Below are positions 6,598 through 13,821 of a DNA stretch of 47,962 nt, one piece after another. A program made the position numbers and the translations under genes. Positions within the stretch are counted from its first letter, which is position 1, and every line of letters begins with the position of its first letter. The notes below the pieces were generated by a model. The model saw nothing but the letters and a program-made list of their open reading frames with translations. It had not been told where the DNA came from and made no database searches. The stretch comes from Bradyrhizobium sp. BR13661 (GTDB lineage Bacteria; Pseudomonadota; Alphaproteobacteria; Rhizobiales; Xanthobacteraceae): positions 1 through 47,962 of the forward strand of contig NZ_JARXWB010000047.1 of NCBI RefSeq assembly GCF_029892425.1, in the 5' to 3' direction.

Positions 6598-6846
6598 ATG
6601 GATATACGCGAGATACTCGCAATCAATTTGCGGAAGCTCCGGCAGGCCCGTGGTTTGTCACAGGAGGAACTGGCTCATCGTGCTGAAATTGACCGCACGT
6701 ATATCAGTGCACTCGAGCGAAGCGTTTATGCGGCGGGTATCGACGTTGTCGATCGGCTCGCGCGCAGCCTAGGTGTTGAGGCCGCCGACCTGCTCACTCG
6801 CCCGCCCACAAGCGCCAAGAAAAAGACTCGGGGCCAGCCCGAGTGA
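6598..6846 (+). CDS. XRE-family helix-turn-helix regulator (QseC-like), copy 1
   Basis: The 82-residue protein is a Cro/C1-type DNA-binding domain: MDIREILAINLRKLRQARGL, SQEELAHRAEIDRTYISALE (helices 2 and 3), then a closing IDVVDRLARSLGVEAADLL helix. The tail is basic (SAKKKTRGQPE). It is divergently transcribed from a QseM-like gene, the same arrangement as qseC and qseM in ICEMlSymR7A, where QseC sets qseM expression. The assignment as a QseC functional equivalent rests on size, family and position, not on specific residues. A direct repeat upstream may be its operator. Confidence 0.75.
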   Translation: MDIREILAINLRKLRQARGLSQEELAHRAEIDRTYISALERSVYAAGIDVVDRLARSLGVEAADLLTRPPTSAKKKTRGQPE

Positions 6847-7024
6847 TCGATGCCGAGCCGCTCGATCCGGCGGCCGGTACGCGCTCACTGCTTTCCGGCT
6901 TGCGGTTTTCCTCGCTCAAGACGGTCTCGATGATCTTCGAGGTCTCGGACTTGGAAAACCCGCCTTTGCGGAGGAGCGCCTCCCGGTCCTCGTCGGTGCA
7001 CAGCGCGCCTAATTCGGGCGGCAT
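6794..7024 (-). CDS. Small acidic hypothetical protein
   Basis: The frame from ATG 7024 reads MPPELGALCTDEDREALLRK then GGFSKSETSKIIETVLSEEN, a convincing soluble helical protein, before a less regular tail. It overlaps the membrane frame at 6885-7172 and the end of the XRE gene at 6794-6846. Either two overlapping small genes exist, or one gene with an N-terminal membrane part and this cytosolic part has been frameshifted near 7030. No family was recognised. Confidence 0.4.
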   Translation of the reverse strand: MPPELGALCTDEDREALLRKGGFSKSETSKIIETVLSEENRKPESSERVPAAGSSGSASITRAGPESFSWRLWAGE

Positions 7025-7172
7025 GCCGATGATAGACAATCACGTAGGTCACATCGACCGCGTAGCCAGCGATCACGGCGAACAGGCAGACAAGGTACGC
7101 GTTGCCCCACTCGAACGAAATGTTCGACAAAGTAATGGCGAGCACAACTGCAGCAAATATGAGTCTTCGCAT
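6885..7172 (-). CDS. Small membrane protein, C-terminus doubtful
   Basis: Residues 3-16 (RLIFAAVVLAITLS) and 27-49 (LVCLFAVIAGYAVDVTYVIV) form two membrane helices. After about residue 53 the frame turns arginine-rich and reads as the shadow of the acidic protein encoded one frame away (7024-6794). The original product may therefore be a two-helix membrane protein ending in the acidic domain, now frameshifted. Function is unknown. Confidence 0.4.
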   Translation of the reverse strand: MRRLIFAAVVLAITLSNISFEWGNAYLVCLFAVIAGYAVDVTYVIVYHRHAARIRRAVHRRGPGGAPPQRRVFQVRDLEDHRDRLERGKPQAGKQ

Positions 7173-7286
7173 GACGGATGTTCATGCACAGATAGGCCGC
7201 GTCGGTCAATCGAAGCGGTGACGAGCCCGATTGAGTTCTAAACACTCACGGTTTGCAGAACCTCGCTGACGTTCCGAGCCACTGCT

Positions 7287-7325
7287 AATCAACAATTTGA
7301 CTCTCGTCGGCGCTGCGGTTGGATG
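7287..7325. repeat. Duplicated promoter-like segment, copy A
   Basis: This 39-base segment matches 8612-8650 with a few substitutions: both read AATC-ACAATTT-ACTCTCG-CGGCG. On the minus strand it contains the same ribosome site and TTG start as the gene at 8468-8620, but here that frame ends after about 28 codons. Confidence 0.55.
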
Positions 7326-7330
7326 CCGGC

Positions 7331-7508
7331 ATGACTGTCTGTCTCATCAAGCACGAAGCCGTGCCAGACCGCGGCAGCTTCGAGGTACGTTTGACTGACG
7401 AAGCGCCACAGTTGCTACTTCTATTTCGACGATCTTCCATCGCGCCGGCTGCTGCCAGGGCAAGTGCCGCGCGAGCAAGCGCTCAGTTCGGCGACTATGT
7501 TCGCGTGA
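7331..7508 (+). pseudogene. Small conserved rhizobial protein, frameshifted
   Basis: ATG 7331 opens MTVCLIKHEAVPDRGSFEVR, the start of a short protein seen in rhizobia whose next block is normally F-x-YFDDLP-RRL. That block is present but one frame away (CYFYFDDLPSRRLLPGQVPR, then EQAL), ending at TGA 7508. An indel at about 7405 explains this. The family has no known function; from memory it is about 65-70 residues. The gene is broken. Confidence 0.6.
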
Positions 7509-7577
7509 ATTATGCGCGGCTTGATCGGGGGCTGGCCCAAAGGAAAAAACCGTCCGCGTGAACGGCAGCCAGCGTCG

Positions 7578-7739
7578 TCACCGGAGCTGGATGCCCAAGG
7601 TTTCCGCAACCCGCTTGACCGAGGCGATATACCTTTGCAGCGCGCTCGCAATCTGGACGGCGCTTGCTCCCTCAGTGGCCATCTCAATCAGCAACTTCTG
7701 CTCGGCGTCGGTCCACTGCCGAGGTTTCTCGCACCTCAT
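7578..7739 (-). CDS. Small SANT/Myb-like helix-turn-helix protein, 53 aa
   Basis: ATG 7739 with GGAG seven bases upstream encodes 53 residues: PRQWTDAEQKLLIEMATEGA then SAVQIASALQRYIASVKRVA. The W-T-x-x-E start of helix 1 and the IA-x-x-L-x-R turn to a recognition helix are the SANT/Myb-like pattern also seen at 11731-11934 (RRKWTDAEDAAIRAELMAGR). It is probably a small DNA-binding protein; its target is unknown. Confidence 0.6.
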   Translation of the reverse strand: MRCEKPRQWTDAEQKLLIEMATEGASAVQIASALQRYIASVKRVAETLGIQLR

Positions 7740-7779
7740 CGTCAGCTCCGCCCAAGTGAAACCTAAAATGAATATGCAG

Positions 7780-7810
7780 AAGCCCGCCAGGTGCGTCAGC
7801 TAGCGGGCTT
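7780..7810. terminator. Hairpin, terminator-like
   Basis: AAGCCCGC and GCGGGCTT form a perfect 8-bp stem with a 15-base loop. No T-run follows on either strand, so its role as a terminator is uncertain. Confidence 0.35.
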
Positions 7811-8257
7811 CAGCCAATGCGTCGCGCCGAGTCCAATATGCGACGCAGAACAATAAGCGGATCAAATTTGTAAATCGTTAAACGTCGCCCTTCGCAATCG
7901 AGGACAAACCGGCGACTTGTGAACTGGTCGGCAGTTTGTTGGACCGGGCGTCTGCGCGAGGCTGGCGATGTTGCACGAAGGAATCACGCACCGGGTGATC
8001 GGCGTTCACTGGCCGTCGCGGGTTTGCATCGCACATGAGGCGTTGATCTCTACACAGCTGACATCGCCCATCCGAGCTTACCTCAGCTGTGGGCCATAGA
8101 GAACGCGCGTCTCACTCGATTACCCTATCGGCGCGCGCCAGCAACTCGGGAGGAAATTGGCTTTCTCTCACCCGGAGTTTTTGACTGGGCGCGGCAGCAG
8201 CGCCCCCCTACGAAGCGCAATAGCTCACATGTGCTCCGAGGGCGGACGAATCTCAAC
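7811..8257. other. Stretch without a supported gene
   Basis: I find no reading frame with protein character and no strong repeat in these 447 bases. It is probably eroded DNA. Confidence 0.45.
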
Positions 8258-8437
8258 TTAGGTGCGGCCAACCGGGTCCGATCGCCGGGTAGCCCGTTCA
8301 ATGCGTCTCAGCCGTGCCTTAAGGCGCTCAATCTTGAGCCGAGCCTTACGCGTGGACGTACGCTTAGTTTCGGCTAGGCCTGAGAGGCGCTCCAGGATAT
8401 TGAGCTGCGCCAGCAGCATTCGGTTAGCGTCAGTCAT
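8258..8437 (-). CDS. Small basic coiled-coil protein, 59 aa
   Basis: The frame from ATG 8437 to the stop at 8258-8260 encodes 59 residues. It starts with a leucine-rich helix (MLLAQLNILERLSGLAET) and continues as a very basic helix (KARLKIERLKARLRRIERAT). The regular heptads argue for a real gene. It lies downstream of a terminator that closes 8468-8620, so it likely has its own promoter. No family was recognised; nucleic acid binding is possible from the charge alone. Confidence 0.45.
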   Translation of the reverse strand: MTDANRMLLAQLNILERLSGLAETKRTSTRKARLKIERLKARLRRIERATRRSDPVGRT

Positions 8438-8452
8438 TCGAGCCGCATTGGA

Positions 8453-8486
8453 AGAAAACCGCTGGCCTCATGAGCCGGCGGCCAGC
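8453..8486 (-). terminator. Rho-independent terminator, minus strand
   Basis: On the minus strand GCTGGCC and GGCCAGC form a 7-bp stem (8486-8480 with 8467-8461), followed by GGTTTTCTTC. The stem overlaps the stop codon of the gene ending at 8468. Confidence 0.6.
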
Positions 8487-8620
8487 TTAAGATAGCTTTT
8501 TGCGATCGGCAGGTACCGACTGTTCGATGTGTACCACGGAATGATCCACCAGTCTGACGATTGTTCTTTCCACAGCCGGACCGGCAGCGGTTCGACGCCG
8601 TTGCCACCAGTAATCGACAA
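8468..8620 (-). CDS. Small hypothetical protein, TTG start
   Basis: I choose TTG 8620 because GAGAG lies five bases upstream. The 50-residue product contains VRLWKEQSSDWWIIPWYTSN then SRYLPIAKSYLKLAAGS. The tryptophan-rich core suggests a small folded domain. A related upstream region with the same TTG and ribosome site lies at 7287-7325 but without a full gene. A terminator overlaps the stop. Function is unknown. Confidence 0.5.
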   Translation of the reverse strand: MSITGGNGVEPLPVRLWKEQSSDWWIIPWYTSNSRYLPIAKSYLKLAAGS

Positions 8621-8650
8621 TTTAACTCTCGCCGGCGGCGCGCTTCGATG
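8612..8650. repeat. Duplicated promoter-like segment, copy B
   Basis: The partner of 7287-7325. It covers the start region of the gene at 8468-8620, including its ribosome site and TTG. Confidence 0.55.
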
Positions 8651-8757
8651 GCCCGATGTGAGGCGATACAAGACGCAAGGACCGCACCGAACCTGATGGC
8701 CGCCTACGGAAGGTTACGCTGGGCGATCTCCGGTCAACGGGCGCGCGTGATCTGAAT

Positions 8758-8952
8758 GTGTTCTGCCAGGACCGTCGCGGCAGTCACAACGTCAAGCTGA
8801 CAGCCGAGTACGTCGACCGATGGCCGGACGAGCTCCGGATCTCGCCACTCGAGCTGCGGTTCGTCTGCACAGCGTGTGGCATGCGCGGCTCCAACATTGT
8901 CGCCCGCAGCAACGGCACCGAGCAAGCCATCCTGCCGAGACCCGGCAGTTGA
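8758..8952 (+). CDS. Zinc-ribbon-like small protein, probably 5'-damaged
   Basis: From GTG 8758 the protein reads FCQDRRGSHNVKLTAEYVDR, LELRFVCTACGMRGSNIVAR. The spaced cysteines (FC..., then C-T-A-C) suggest a zinc ribbon. The same frame continues upstream as KVTLGDLRSTGARDLNV (to about 8675), which matches the start of a rhizobial family with L-G-D-L-R-x-x-G-x-R-x-L-x-V-x-C. No ATG, GTG or TTG exists in that upstream part before a stop, while an ATG lies one frame away (8696). A start-region frameshift is therefore likely. Function is unknown. Confidence 0.5.
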   Translation: MFCQDRRGSHNVKLTAEYVDRWPDELRISPLELRFVCTACGMRGSNIVARSNGTEQAILPRPGS

Positions 8953-9092
8953 CGAATCGCCTATAGCTCACGGCAATTCCGGCAGGGGCGCCGATCCATG
9001 AGGCTGATGAATGTGAATCGGCGCGGCCTTTGACCCCCCGTCAATATTCGGAGCCGCGACACAATCATGTCGCCGTATCGTAGGAGGGAGCG

Positions 9093-9887
9093 ATGGAGGA
9101 AAGCACCGCGCAAGGGTCCGGCAAAGAGCCGCTATATGACCGGGCGTTGCTGTTGCACGGCCGCAAGCGCAACGAGGTGCTCACCTTGAATGAGGTGCAG
9201 CGATACGGGGCAGAAAGTTTCTCCGATCCCGACTACGTTCGCCTTTATAGTATGACGCCGCCACAATGGTACGCGCGCGGTGTACGCTTGCTCGGTCGAA
9301 CGGCTGTTGAATGCACGCGCGACCCGTTGGCCGATCTTATCGGCCGCGACATCGCAGCGATCGCGGCCTCATTCCCGCCCGAGACCAAGTTCTCGGTCAT
9401 CGATCCCTTCGCGGGATCGTGCAATACGCTTTACTGGATACTGCATGACGTTCCGTGTTCGCGGGGGCTTGCGTTCGAGTTCGATCCGAGCGTCTATCAA
9501 CTCACTAGGCAAAACATTGCCGATCTCGATCGTCCGATCGAGCTCATACAAGGCGACTACAACGTGGTCCTGGACAGGCTTGACCTGCCGACGCACGACG
9601 TCTTGATTGTCTTCGTAGCACCGCCGCGGGGCAATGCTCTCGACGAAATCGAGGGTCTTGATCTGCGTCGGACCGAACCGCCGATCACCGACATAATCAC
9701 GCGACTGGCTAGCGCCTATCCCGACCGCCGCATGCTCTTTGCTGTACAGGTATACGAGAACGTAAATGTGGAATCGATCGCGGAGCTGAAATCCAAGGTG
9801 GATTGGTCGACAGTCAAAAACTATAACCTCAACGTCCCCGGTCGCAATCACGGCATATTGTCGGCCAGCAGAGGTTGGCGGCCGTAG
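9093..9887 (+). CDS. TGS1-like SAM-dependent methyltransferase
   Basis: The 264-residue protein has a class I methyltransferase core: motif I SVIDPFAGSCNTLYWIL (about residues 101-117), an acidic end of strand 2 (FEFDPSVYQLTRQN, about 129-141), GD at 154-155, and motif IV VFVAPPRGNALDE (about 173-185). The VIDPFAG-x-x-NT start with a APP-x-G motif IV resembles the RNA cap guanine-N2 methyltransferase TGS1/RsmD-like group, where the motif is usually PPWG. The N-terminal 90 residues are extra. GGAGG precedes ATG 9093. It stands alone; no toxin or restriction partner is visible. The substrate (RNA, DNA or small molecule) is not determined. Confidence 0.75.
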   Translation: MEESTAQGSGKEPLYDRALLLHGRKRNEVLTLNEVQRYGAESFSDPDYVRLYSMTPPQWYARGVRLLGRTAVECTRDPLADLIGRDIAAIAASFPPETKFSVIDPFAGSCNTLYWILHDVPCSRGLAFEFDPSVYQLTRQNIADLDRPIELIQGDYNVVLDRLDLPTHDVLIVFVAPPRGNALDEIEGLDLRRTEPPITDIITRLASAYPDRRMLFAVQVYENVNVESIAELKSKVDWSTVKNYNLNVPGRNHGILSASRGWRP

Positions 9888-9920
9888 CCGCTCTCACAGG
9901 CCGTGGTGTCGGACGGCAAG

Positions 9921-10268
9921 TCAGCTATGGGTCTTGGCCATGTAAAAATCCGCAATCAGCGGCCTGATCCCTCGGATATTCATTACTCGGGTCAGATTAT
10001 AGGCCAACAGCGGGAGGGCCATCTCAGCGGCTCCTTTTGGAAGGTTTTGGTGCGTCGCTCCCATGCGCGCCTTCATCGCGCCGAACGGATACTCGATAGT
10101 CTCGCGACGAAGGCGCATTGCGAGCGGGTTCGCGTCGAGCCGCTGCTGCACGGCGTCGAGCAGATCCTCTTGCTCCCATCGCGTGATCCGCCGCTCGGAT
10201 CCGGCCGTACAGTGAGGGGTTTGCCAGGAAGGTTGTTTATTCTCCAGGGGCATAACATGAGCGAGCAA
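9921..10268 (-). pseudogene. IS1182-family transposase, C-terminal remnant
   Basis: The frame contains the conserved end of IS1182-type DDE transposases: RRITRWEQEDLLDAVQQRLD, then RRETIEYPFGAMKARMGATH and LLAYNLTRVMNIRGIRPLI. The E in RRETIEYPFG is the last catalytic acidic residue region. The full protein is usually 450-550 residues; only about the last 105 remain, and a short segment after GATH is missing compared with the family (normally a further -FL-KTLPK). No terminal repeats were found. Confidence 0.8.
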
Positions 10269-10281
10269 GTCTTTTTTTCAA

Positions 10282-10473
10282 TCAAGGGGCCGGCGCCTCC
10301 CGCTCAACGTTCTTCATCTCGTTGAAAAACATTTCGGTTGTGCGACCGTCGGACCATTCGACGATAACACCGAACAGGCGTCGCTCCTTGATGACGCCGA
10401 CCTCCACGGTGGCGGTTCGTTGCCAGCGGATTCGATCGCCAACAGTGAGGTCTCGCACCTGCCAAGGTTTCAT
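10282..10473 (-). CDS. Small SH3-like hypothetical protein
   Basis: ATG 10473 has an excellent AGGGGAAGCG ribosome site, which decides against ATG 10491. The 63-residue product reads VRDLTVGDRIRWQRTATVEV then GVIKERRLFGVIVEWSDGRT and ends in a charged tail. Alternating strands with V-G-D-x-I-x-W and V-I-V-E-W-x-D-G suggest a small SH3-like or KOW-like barrel. It follows the IS1182 remnant. Function is unknown. Confidence 0.55.
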   Translation of the reverse strand: MKPWQVRDLTVGDRIRWQRTATVEVGVIKERRLFGVIVEWSDGRTTEMFFNEMKNVEREAPAP

Positions 10474-10674
10474 CGCTTCCCCTAACGGCATCCCGCATCG
10501 CTCTTACAGGCATCCAACGCAGAGGCACGTAGATTGCGAGCGTTGGAGATGTTCGTAGTCGATGTCGCAATCTTCGTTGCAAAGTCCTGCTGGATCTGGC
10601 CAGACATTGGTGGTTGTGCTCGGTGTCACACCTGCCGGACCAATGGTGGCTAAACCAACCGCCGATCCAGCTGG

Positions 10675-10755
10675 CTAGCTTCGCTTTTTCCGCCGCACGG
10701 CTCGCATAAGGAGCGGAGAGAAAATCAGAGCAAATATTACGAGAAAAAGACGCAT
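10675..10755 (-). CDS. Membrane microprotein, 26 aa
   Basis: ATG 10755 follows an AGAGG ribosome site and encodes 26 residues: a hydrophobic helix (MRLFLVIFALIFSPLLM) and then a strongly basic tail (RAVRRKKRS). The positive-inside arrangement suggests a single inner-membrane helix. Such peptides can be regulators of larger membrane proteins or type I toxins. No antisense RNA was identified, so the role is open. Confidence 0.4.
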   Translation of the reverse strand: MRLFLVIFALIFSPLLMRAVRRKKRS

Positions 10756-11267
10756 GAACGCCTCTTTGAAAATGCTTTGCCAGAGAAAATGCTGTTCAGC
10801 GAGCCGCTAGATCACATTAAGTCAACACAGACCGACAATATCCGATCTCTCGGTGAATGCCAATCACATCGGCTGCGATTCGCAGCGCCAACGTGTGGCT
10901 AGCATCGGCGATGGGCATTTATCGCACTTGCCAAATCGTTTGTGGCTTCAGCCCATATCAATACAACAGCAGTCGCGACCTGCACCGTCGTGCTAGGCCA
11001 AGATGTAAGCAAGGAGCCATGGTTTTCAATTGCATGCGTCGTCGCGCGAAAATTGACCTCATGCAGACGCCTACCGGGTCTTCATGGCGGTGTGGGCCAA
11101 CTTTCATGCAGCATGCTGTCAAAGTGAGCTGGACGCTGCCTTCCAATTCGCGATTCTATCAGGGCCTCGCTACGAAAATACCTATCCGCGGTTCGCCCCG
11201 CGCGGTGTCGGCGCGGCCCTGATCGCAACCCAAGGCGGTTGCCCGCAAAAGAGCCGACCGGTGTTAT
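10756..11267. other. Stretch without a supported gene
   Basis: No convincing reading frame or strong repeat was found. Frames on both strands exist but lack protein character. Confidence 0.4.
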
Positions 11268-11270
11268 TTG

Positions 11271-11504
11271 ATGATCAGTGAATTTATGTCTCCAGAAGAA
11301 ATTGCAGGGCTTATCAAGGATCAGGCTTCGCTTAGTTTGGGTCCATGGCCACAAGACTTGAAGCTCATGATTTTTGTGACCCGGCAAGAATGGCGCTGCG
11401 GCCTCAGCCCAGCTACTCAGTTTAGCAATGCAGTTTACCGTAAGGGCGCGCGCCAGATTGCGCGTGAGCTCCAGAAGACAATCGGTGTAAAGCAATCAAA
11501 TTGA
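11271..11504 (+). CDS. Hypothetical protein, 77 aa
   Basis: ATG 11271 (or ATG 11286) opens a coherent small protein: MSPEEIAGLIKDQASLSLGP, then LMIFVTRQEWRCGLSPATQF and an arginine-containing helix YRKGARQIARELQKTIG. It looks like an alpha/beta domain with a tryptophan-containing beta hairpin. From memory, similar proteins occur in Bradyrhizobium without known function. The ribosome site is weak. Confidence 0.5.
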   Translation: MISEFMSPEEIAGLIKDQASLSLGPWPQDLKLMIFVTRQEWRCGLSPATQFSNAVYRKGARQIARELQKTIGVKQSN

Positions 11505-11730
11505 GGGCTTGCTAGCGCTGTCCTTGCTGCAGCTTCATTGCGTGAAGCTCCGCAGGATGCTGCGCTCACGGCGGGCATATCGTCTCGTGAATGGGAATTC
11601 TGCCATGCCATGCAGTTGAGTAGCGCGTCCAGTATATGGTCTTGATAACGGCTGGTAGTTGCGGTTCGATCTCAGAGGTGTCGTTTCGCGCCTACCTCTT
11701 ATTCGATTTATATCTGACCGGATTGCATCC

Positions 11731-11934
11731 GTGGACATCATCCGACGAAAATGGACCGACGCTGAAGACGCAGCGATACGTGCCGAGCTTATGGCCGGTC
11801 GTTCCCCAGAAGGCATCGCGGAAGATCTAGGGCGCACCCCTGCCGCGATCCGCGCACGAGCCTACGTTCTGCGCATCGCTTTAGGCCGTGCGAGGATGTG
11901 GAGCCGGCGCGGGACCGCGAACGTTGATGCGTAG
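11731..11934 (+). CDS. Small SANT/Myb-like helix-turn-helix protein
   Basis: The start is GTG 11731, where the protein pattern begins; the frame upstream is non-descript. The 67-residue product reads IIRRKWTDAEDAAIRAELMA then GRSPEGIAEDLGRTPAAIRA, followed by RAYVLRIALG. W-T-x-x-E-D in helix 1 and the I-A-x-x-L-x-R-T-x-x-A-I-R-A-R-A turn and recognition helix fit a SANT/Myb-like DNA-binding domain. It belongs with 3018-3197, 7578-7739 and 31803-32051. Confidence 0.65.
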   Translation: MDIIRRKWTDAEDAAIRAELMAGRSPEGIAEDLGRTPAAIRARAYVLRIALGRARMWSRRGTANVDA

Positions 11935-12009
11935 CAGGGGCCCGGTCATGGATCCTGGGGTTTCGCCAACGTGCGCGCTGGTATCAATGATGTCTGATCT
12001 ATGTCGATC

Positions 12010-12540
12010 ATGGTCACTCTGGCATTTGTTGCGCATTGACGGAAACGCAGGCGGCCGACCAGGCCTGGGGCGGCCATTCGCCTATGTAAAGCTCACTAGC
12101 TTGAGCTTTGTGATTTGTCCTTCGGTCTGACCGTTGGACCATGGTTAGATGATCGCGGCTTGAACGGCATCGTGATCTGCCATGATGCCCTTGGCAAATG
12201 AGCTGAGTGGACTGTCGAGCGCGGTGGCGATCCATGGATCGAGGTCGGCAACTTTTTGCTGGCGCATCATTTCGTGGAAACGATCGACCAAGTCGCGGGC
12301 CTCGAGCAACGGTGGGACATCGTGCGCAATCTTGGCCATGATCGATCCCTGATCCCTGGGTACTTGATCGCGTTTGATTGTCATAAACCGCGCAATCTTG
12401 CGTGCCGACGGGGTCTTCCTTACCCGCCCGGTCGGATCCGATGAGTCATCGGGGCGGCGGGTGGCCCGCCGCAGTTGCCGAATGACAAGATCCCCATGCA
12501 GTTGAATGAACATCTCCACAGCCCGACCGTACTCATGCAC
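12010..12540 (-). pseudogene. ISL3-family transposase, C-terminal remnant
   Basis: The reading frame contains TPSARKIARFM, PPLLEARDLVDRFHEMMRQQ and LDPWIATALDSPLSSFAKGI, the conserved C-terminal half of ISL3 transposases. It stops at AAII-stop (12145), but the same frame continues as PWSNGQTEGQITKLKLV, which is the expected W-S-N-G-Q-x-E-G-Q catalytic block, then another stop. Two in-frame stops and a missing N-terminal half make it a dead remnant. No terminal repeats were found. Confidence 0.8.
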
Positions 12541-12709
12541 GGTGCCTCAGGCCTATCGCGCTCTTTCCTCCACCTTCGAAGGCTTCGCGTAGCGTGCCTT
12601 CCCGTTCGCCTGAAGCAGCCGCAGGGGACGCATAAGCAGACGCGGGCGTCTCGACCGGTTCTCCAGCATTGCGCCTCTCAATGTCCCTGAGAGGGTGCAC
12701 GTGTGCGGC

Positions 12710-13284
12710 TTACACCGCCAGACGTTCGCGCCGCTGCTTGGATGGCGTGTGAAATGCAGGACCCGGCGCGCGTCCACTCATCGCGTGCCACAGCCAGCGC
12801 GCTGCATACGCGCGCGCGTCGAAATCGCCGTCAAACGACAGTTCGGCCGCATATGACGCGCCGAGCACTGGCGCGTCTTTGGACCAAATGCGCTGGTCCG
12901 CTGAACCGATGCGCACCACGGTCTGCCAGCCGTCGACAGCGCGGCGCACCTGGCCTGCTGTAAGGTCGAGCAGTGGCTGATACGACGACACGCCGTCGTC
13001 GGCCACTGCGACCTTGATCGGAACGACCGCCGCTAGACTAGAACCTCTGGCGCCCAGAAGATGGTCTGCTCGTCGAAGGACCTCTGCGGGTCACGGGCGA
13101 AAGCAGATACCCCATTTCCTCCTGAATTCGTCAGTCACTTCGCCGTTCGGACTGTTGGCAGTCATCACCTCGTACTCACGTCGATAATCCGCGTTGCGGC
13201 GCAGACATCCCAGGCGATGTCGGTGACTTCCGCGTCTTGTAGGCTCCTATAGGGTTCCGGCGACCGCCAGTCGAATTCAAGCAT
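12710..13284 (-). pseudogene. FseA-like DUF6499-DUF2285 gene, copy 2, degraded
   Basis: The start is ATG 13284 (MLEFDWRSPEPYRSLQDAEV). Compared with copy 1, one base is missing at about 13208 in the DUF6499 codons for AWECLRR, and five bases (CTAGT type duplication) are added at about 13033-13040. The TGA after CFRP and the +1 frame start DPQRSFDEQTIFWAPEVL are conserved. The DUF2285 part is longer than in copy 1: QPLLDLTAGQVRRAVDGWQT, FDGDFDARAYAARWLWHAMS, and GRAPGPAFHTPSKQRRERLA before a stop at 12710. The normal C-terminal helices after this point are missing or shifted. The gene is inactive as it stands. Confidence 0.75.
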
Positions 13285-13367
13285 TGCTTCCGCCCCATTG
13301 CACGCAGCTAACAACAATTGCGGCTCAATAGGTATGAACGAAGCGGTTCTAGGAAGTCCTTAGTTTG

Positions 13368-13381
13368 GCACCACGTGGTGC
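13368..13381. promoter_or_regulatory. 14-bp palindrome before the FseA-like gene, copy 2
   Basis: GCACCACGTGGTGC, identical to 6096-6109 and in the same position between the QseM-like gene and the FseA-like gene. Confidence 0.65.
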
Positions 13382-13450
13382 ATCGGAATGACCACCGGTC
13401 AGCAAAAGAATATACCTCCGCCCTGCAAGTCATCAGCCGGCGATTTTCCT

Positions 13451-13723
13451 TTATTTTGAGTCAGTGCCGCGCAAGAGGCGCCCCTGCTCCGTCGCCCATT
13501 TGGCGCGCGCAAGGTGGCTCTGATATGCGCGCCGCGCACCGTCCGGATCTCGCTCGGGGTCCACATGCAAGATCACTCGAGTAACTTCGCGCCAGTCCGC
13601 CCCCTCGCCCTCGGCCTGCAGAAGGCGAACGTACGTGACGACATGGTGTTCGTCATACGGCGTCAGCGCCGGCTCGCTCGGCGCGACATCCACGACATCA
13701 GGATCTAAAGGCGGTCCATTCAT
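13451..13723 (-). CDS. QseM-like DUF2285 anti-activator, copy 2
   Basis: The start ATG 13723 (MNGPPLDPDVVDVAPSEPAL) aligns with the copy 1 start, giving 90 residues; an in-frame ATG at 13738 is possible. The body YDEHHVVTYVRLLQAEGEGA then DWREVTRVILHVDPERDPDG and the last helix AYQSHLARAKWATEQG closely match copy 1, with only conservative changes. As in copy 1 it is acidic and intact. Known relatives bind the DUF6499 domain of FseA and prevent transfer of the element. Confidence 0.75.
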   Translation of the reverse strand: MNGPPLDPDVVDVAPSEPALTPYDEHHVVTYVRLLQAEGEGADWREVTRVILHVDPERDPDGARRAYQSHLARAKWATEQGRLLRGTDSK

Positions 13724-13821
13724 ATCTATTCGTGGCATTCGACGGAAACCCAGGACAAAGTATCTGAATATATCGGTTATAGACAGTGGTTTGATGGTCT
13801 ACACGATGGCTGCTTTTGCGC

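Noticed and set aside
12553..12777. 74-residue minus-strand frame beside the second FseA-like copy
   Set aside because: It may hold the out-of-frame end of DUF2285 but no clear match to the family was visible.
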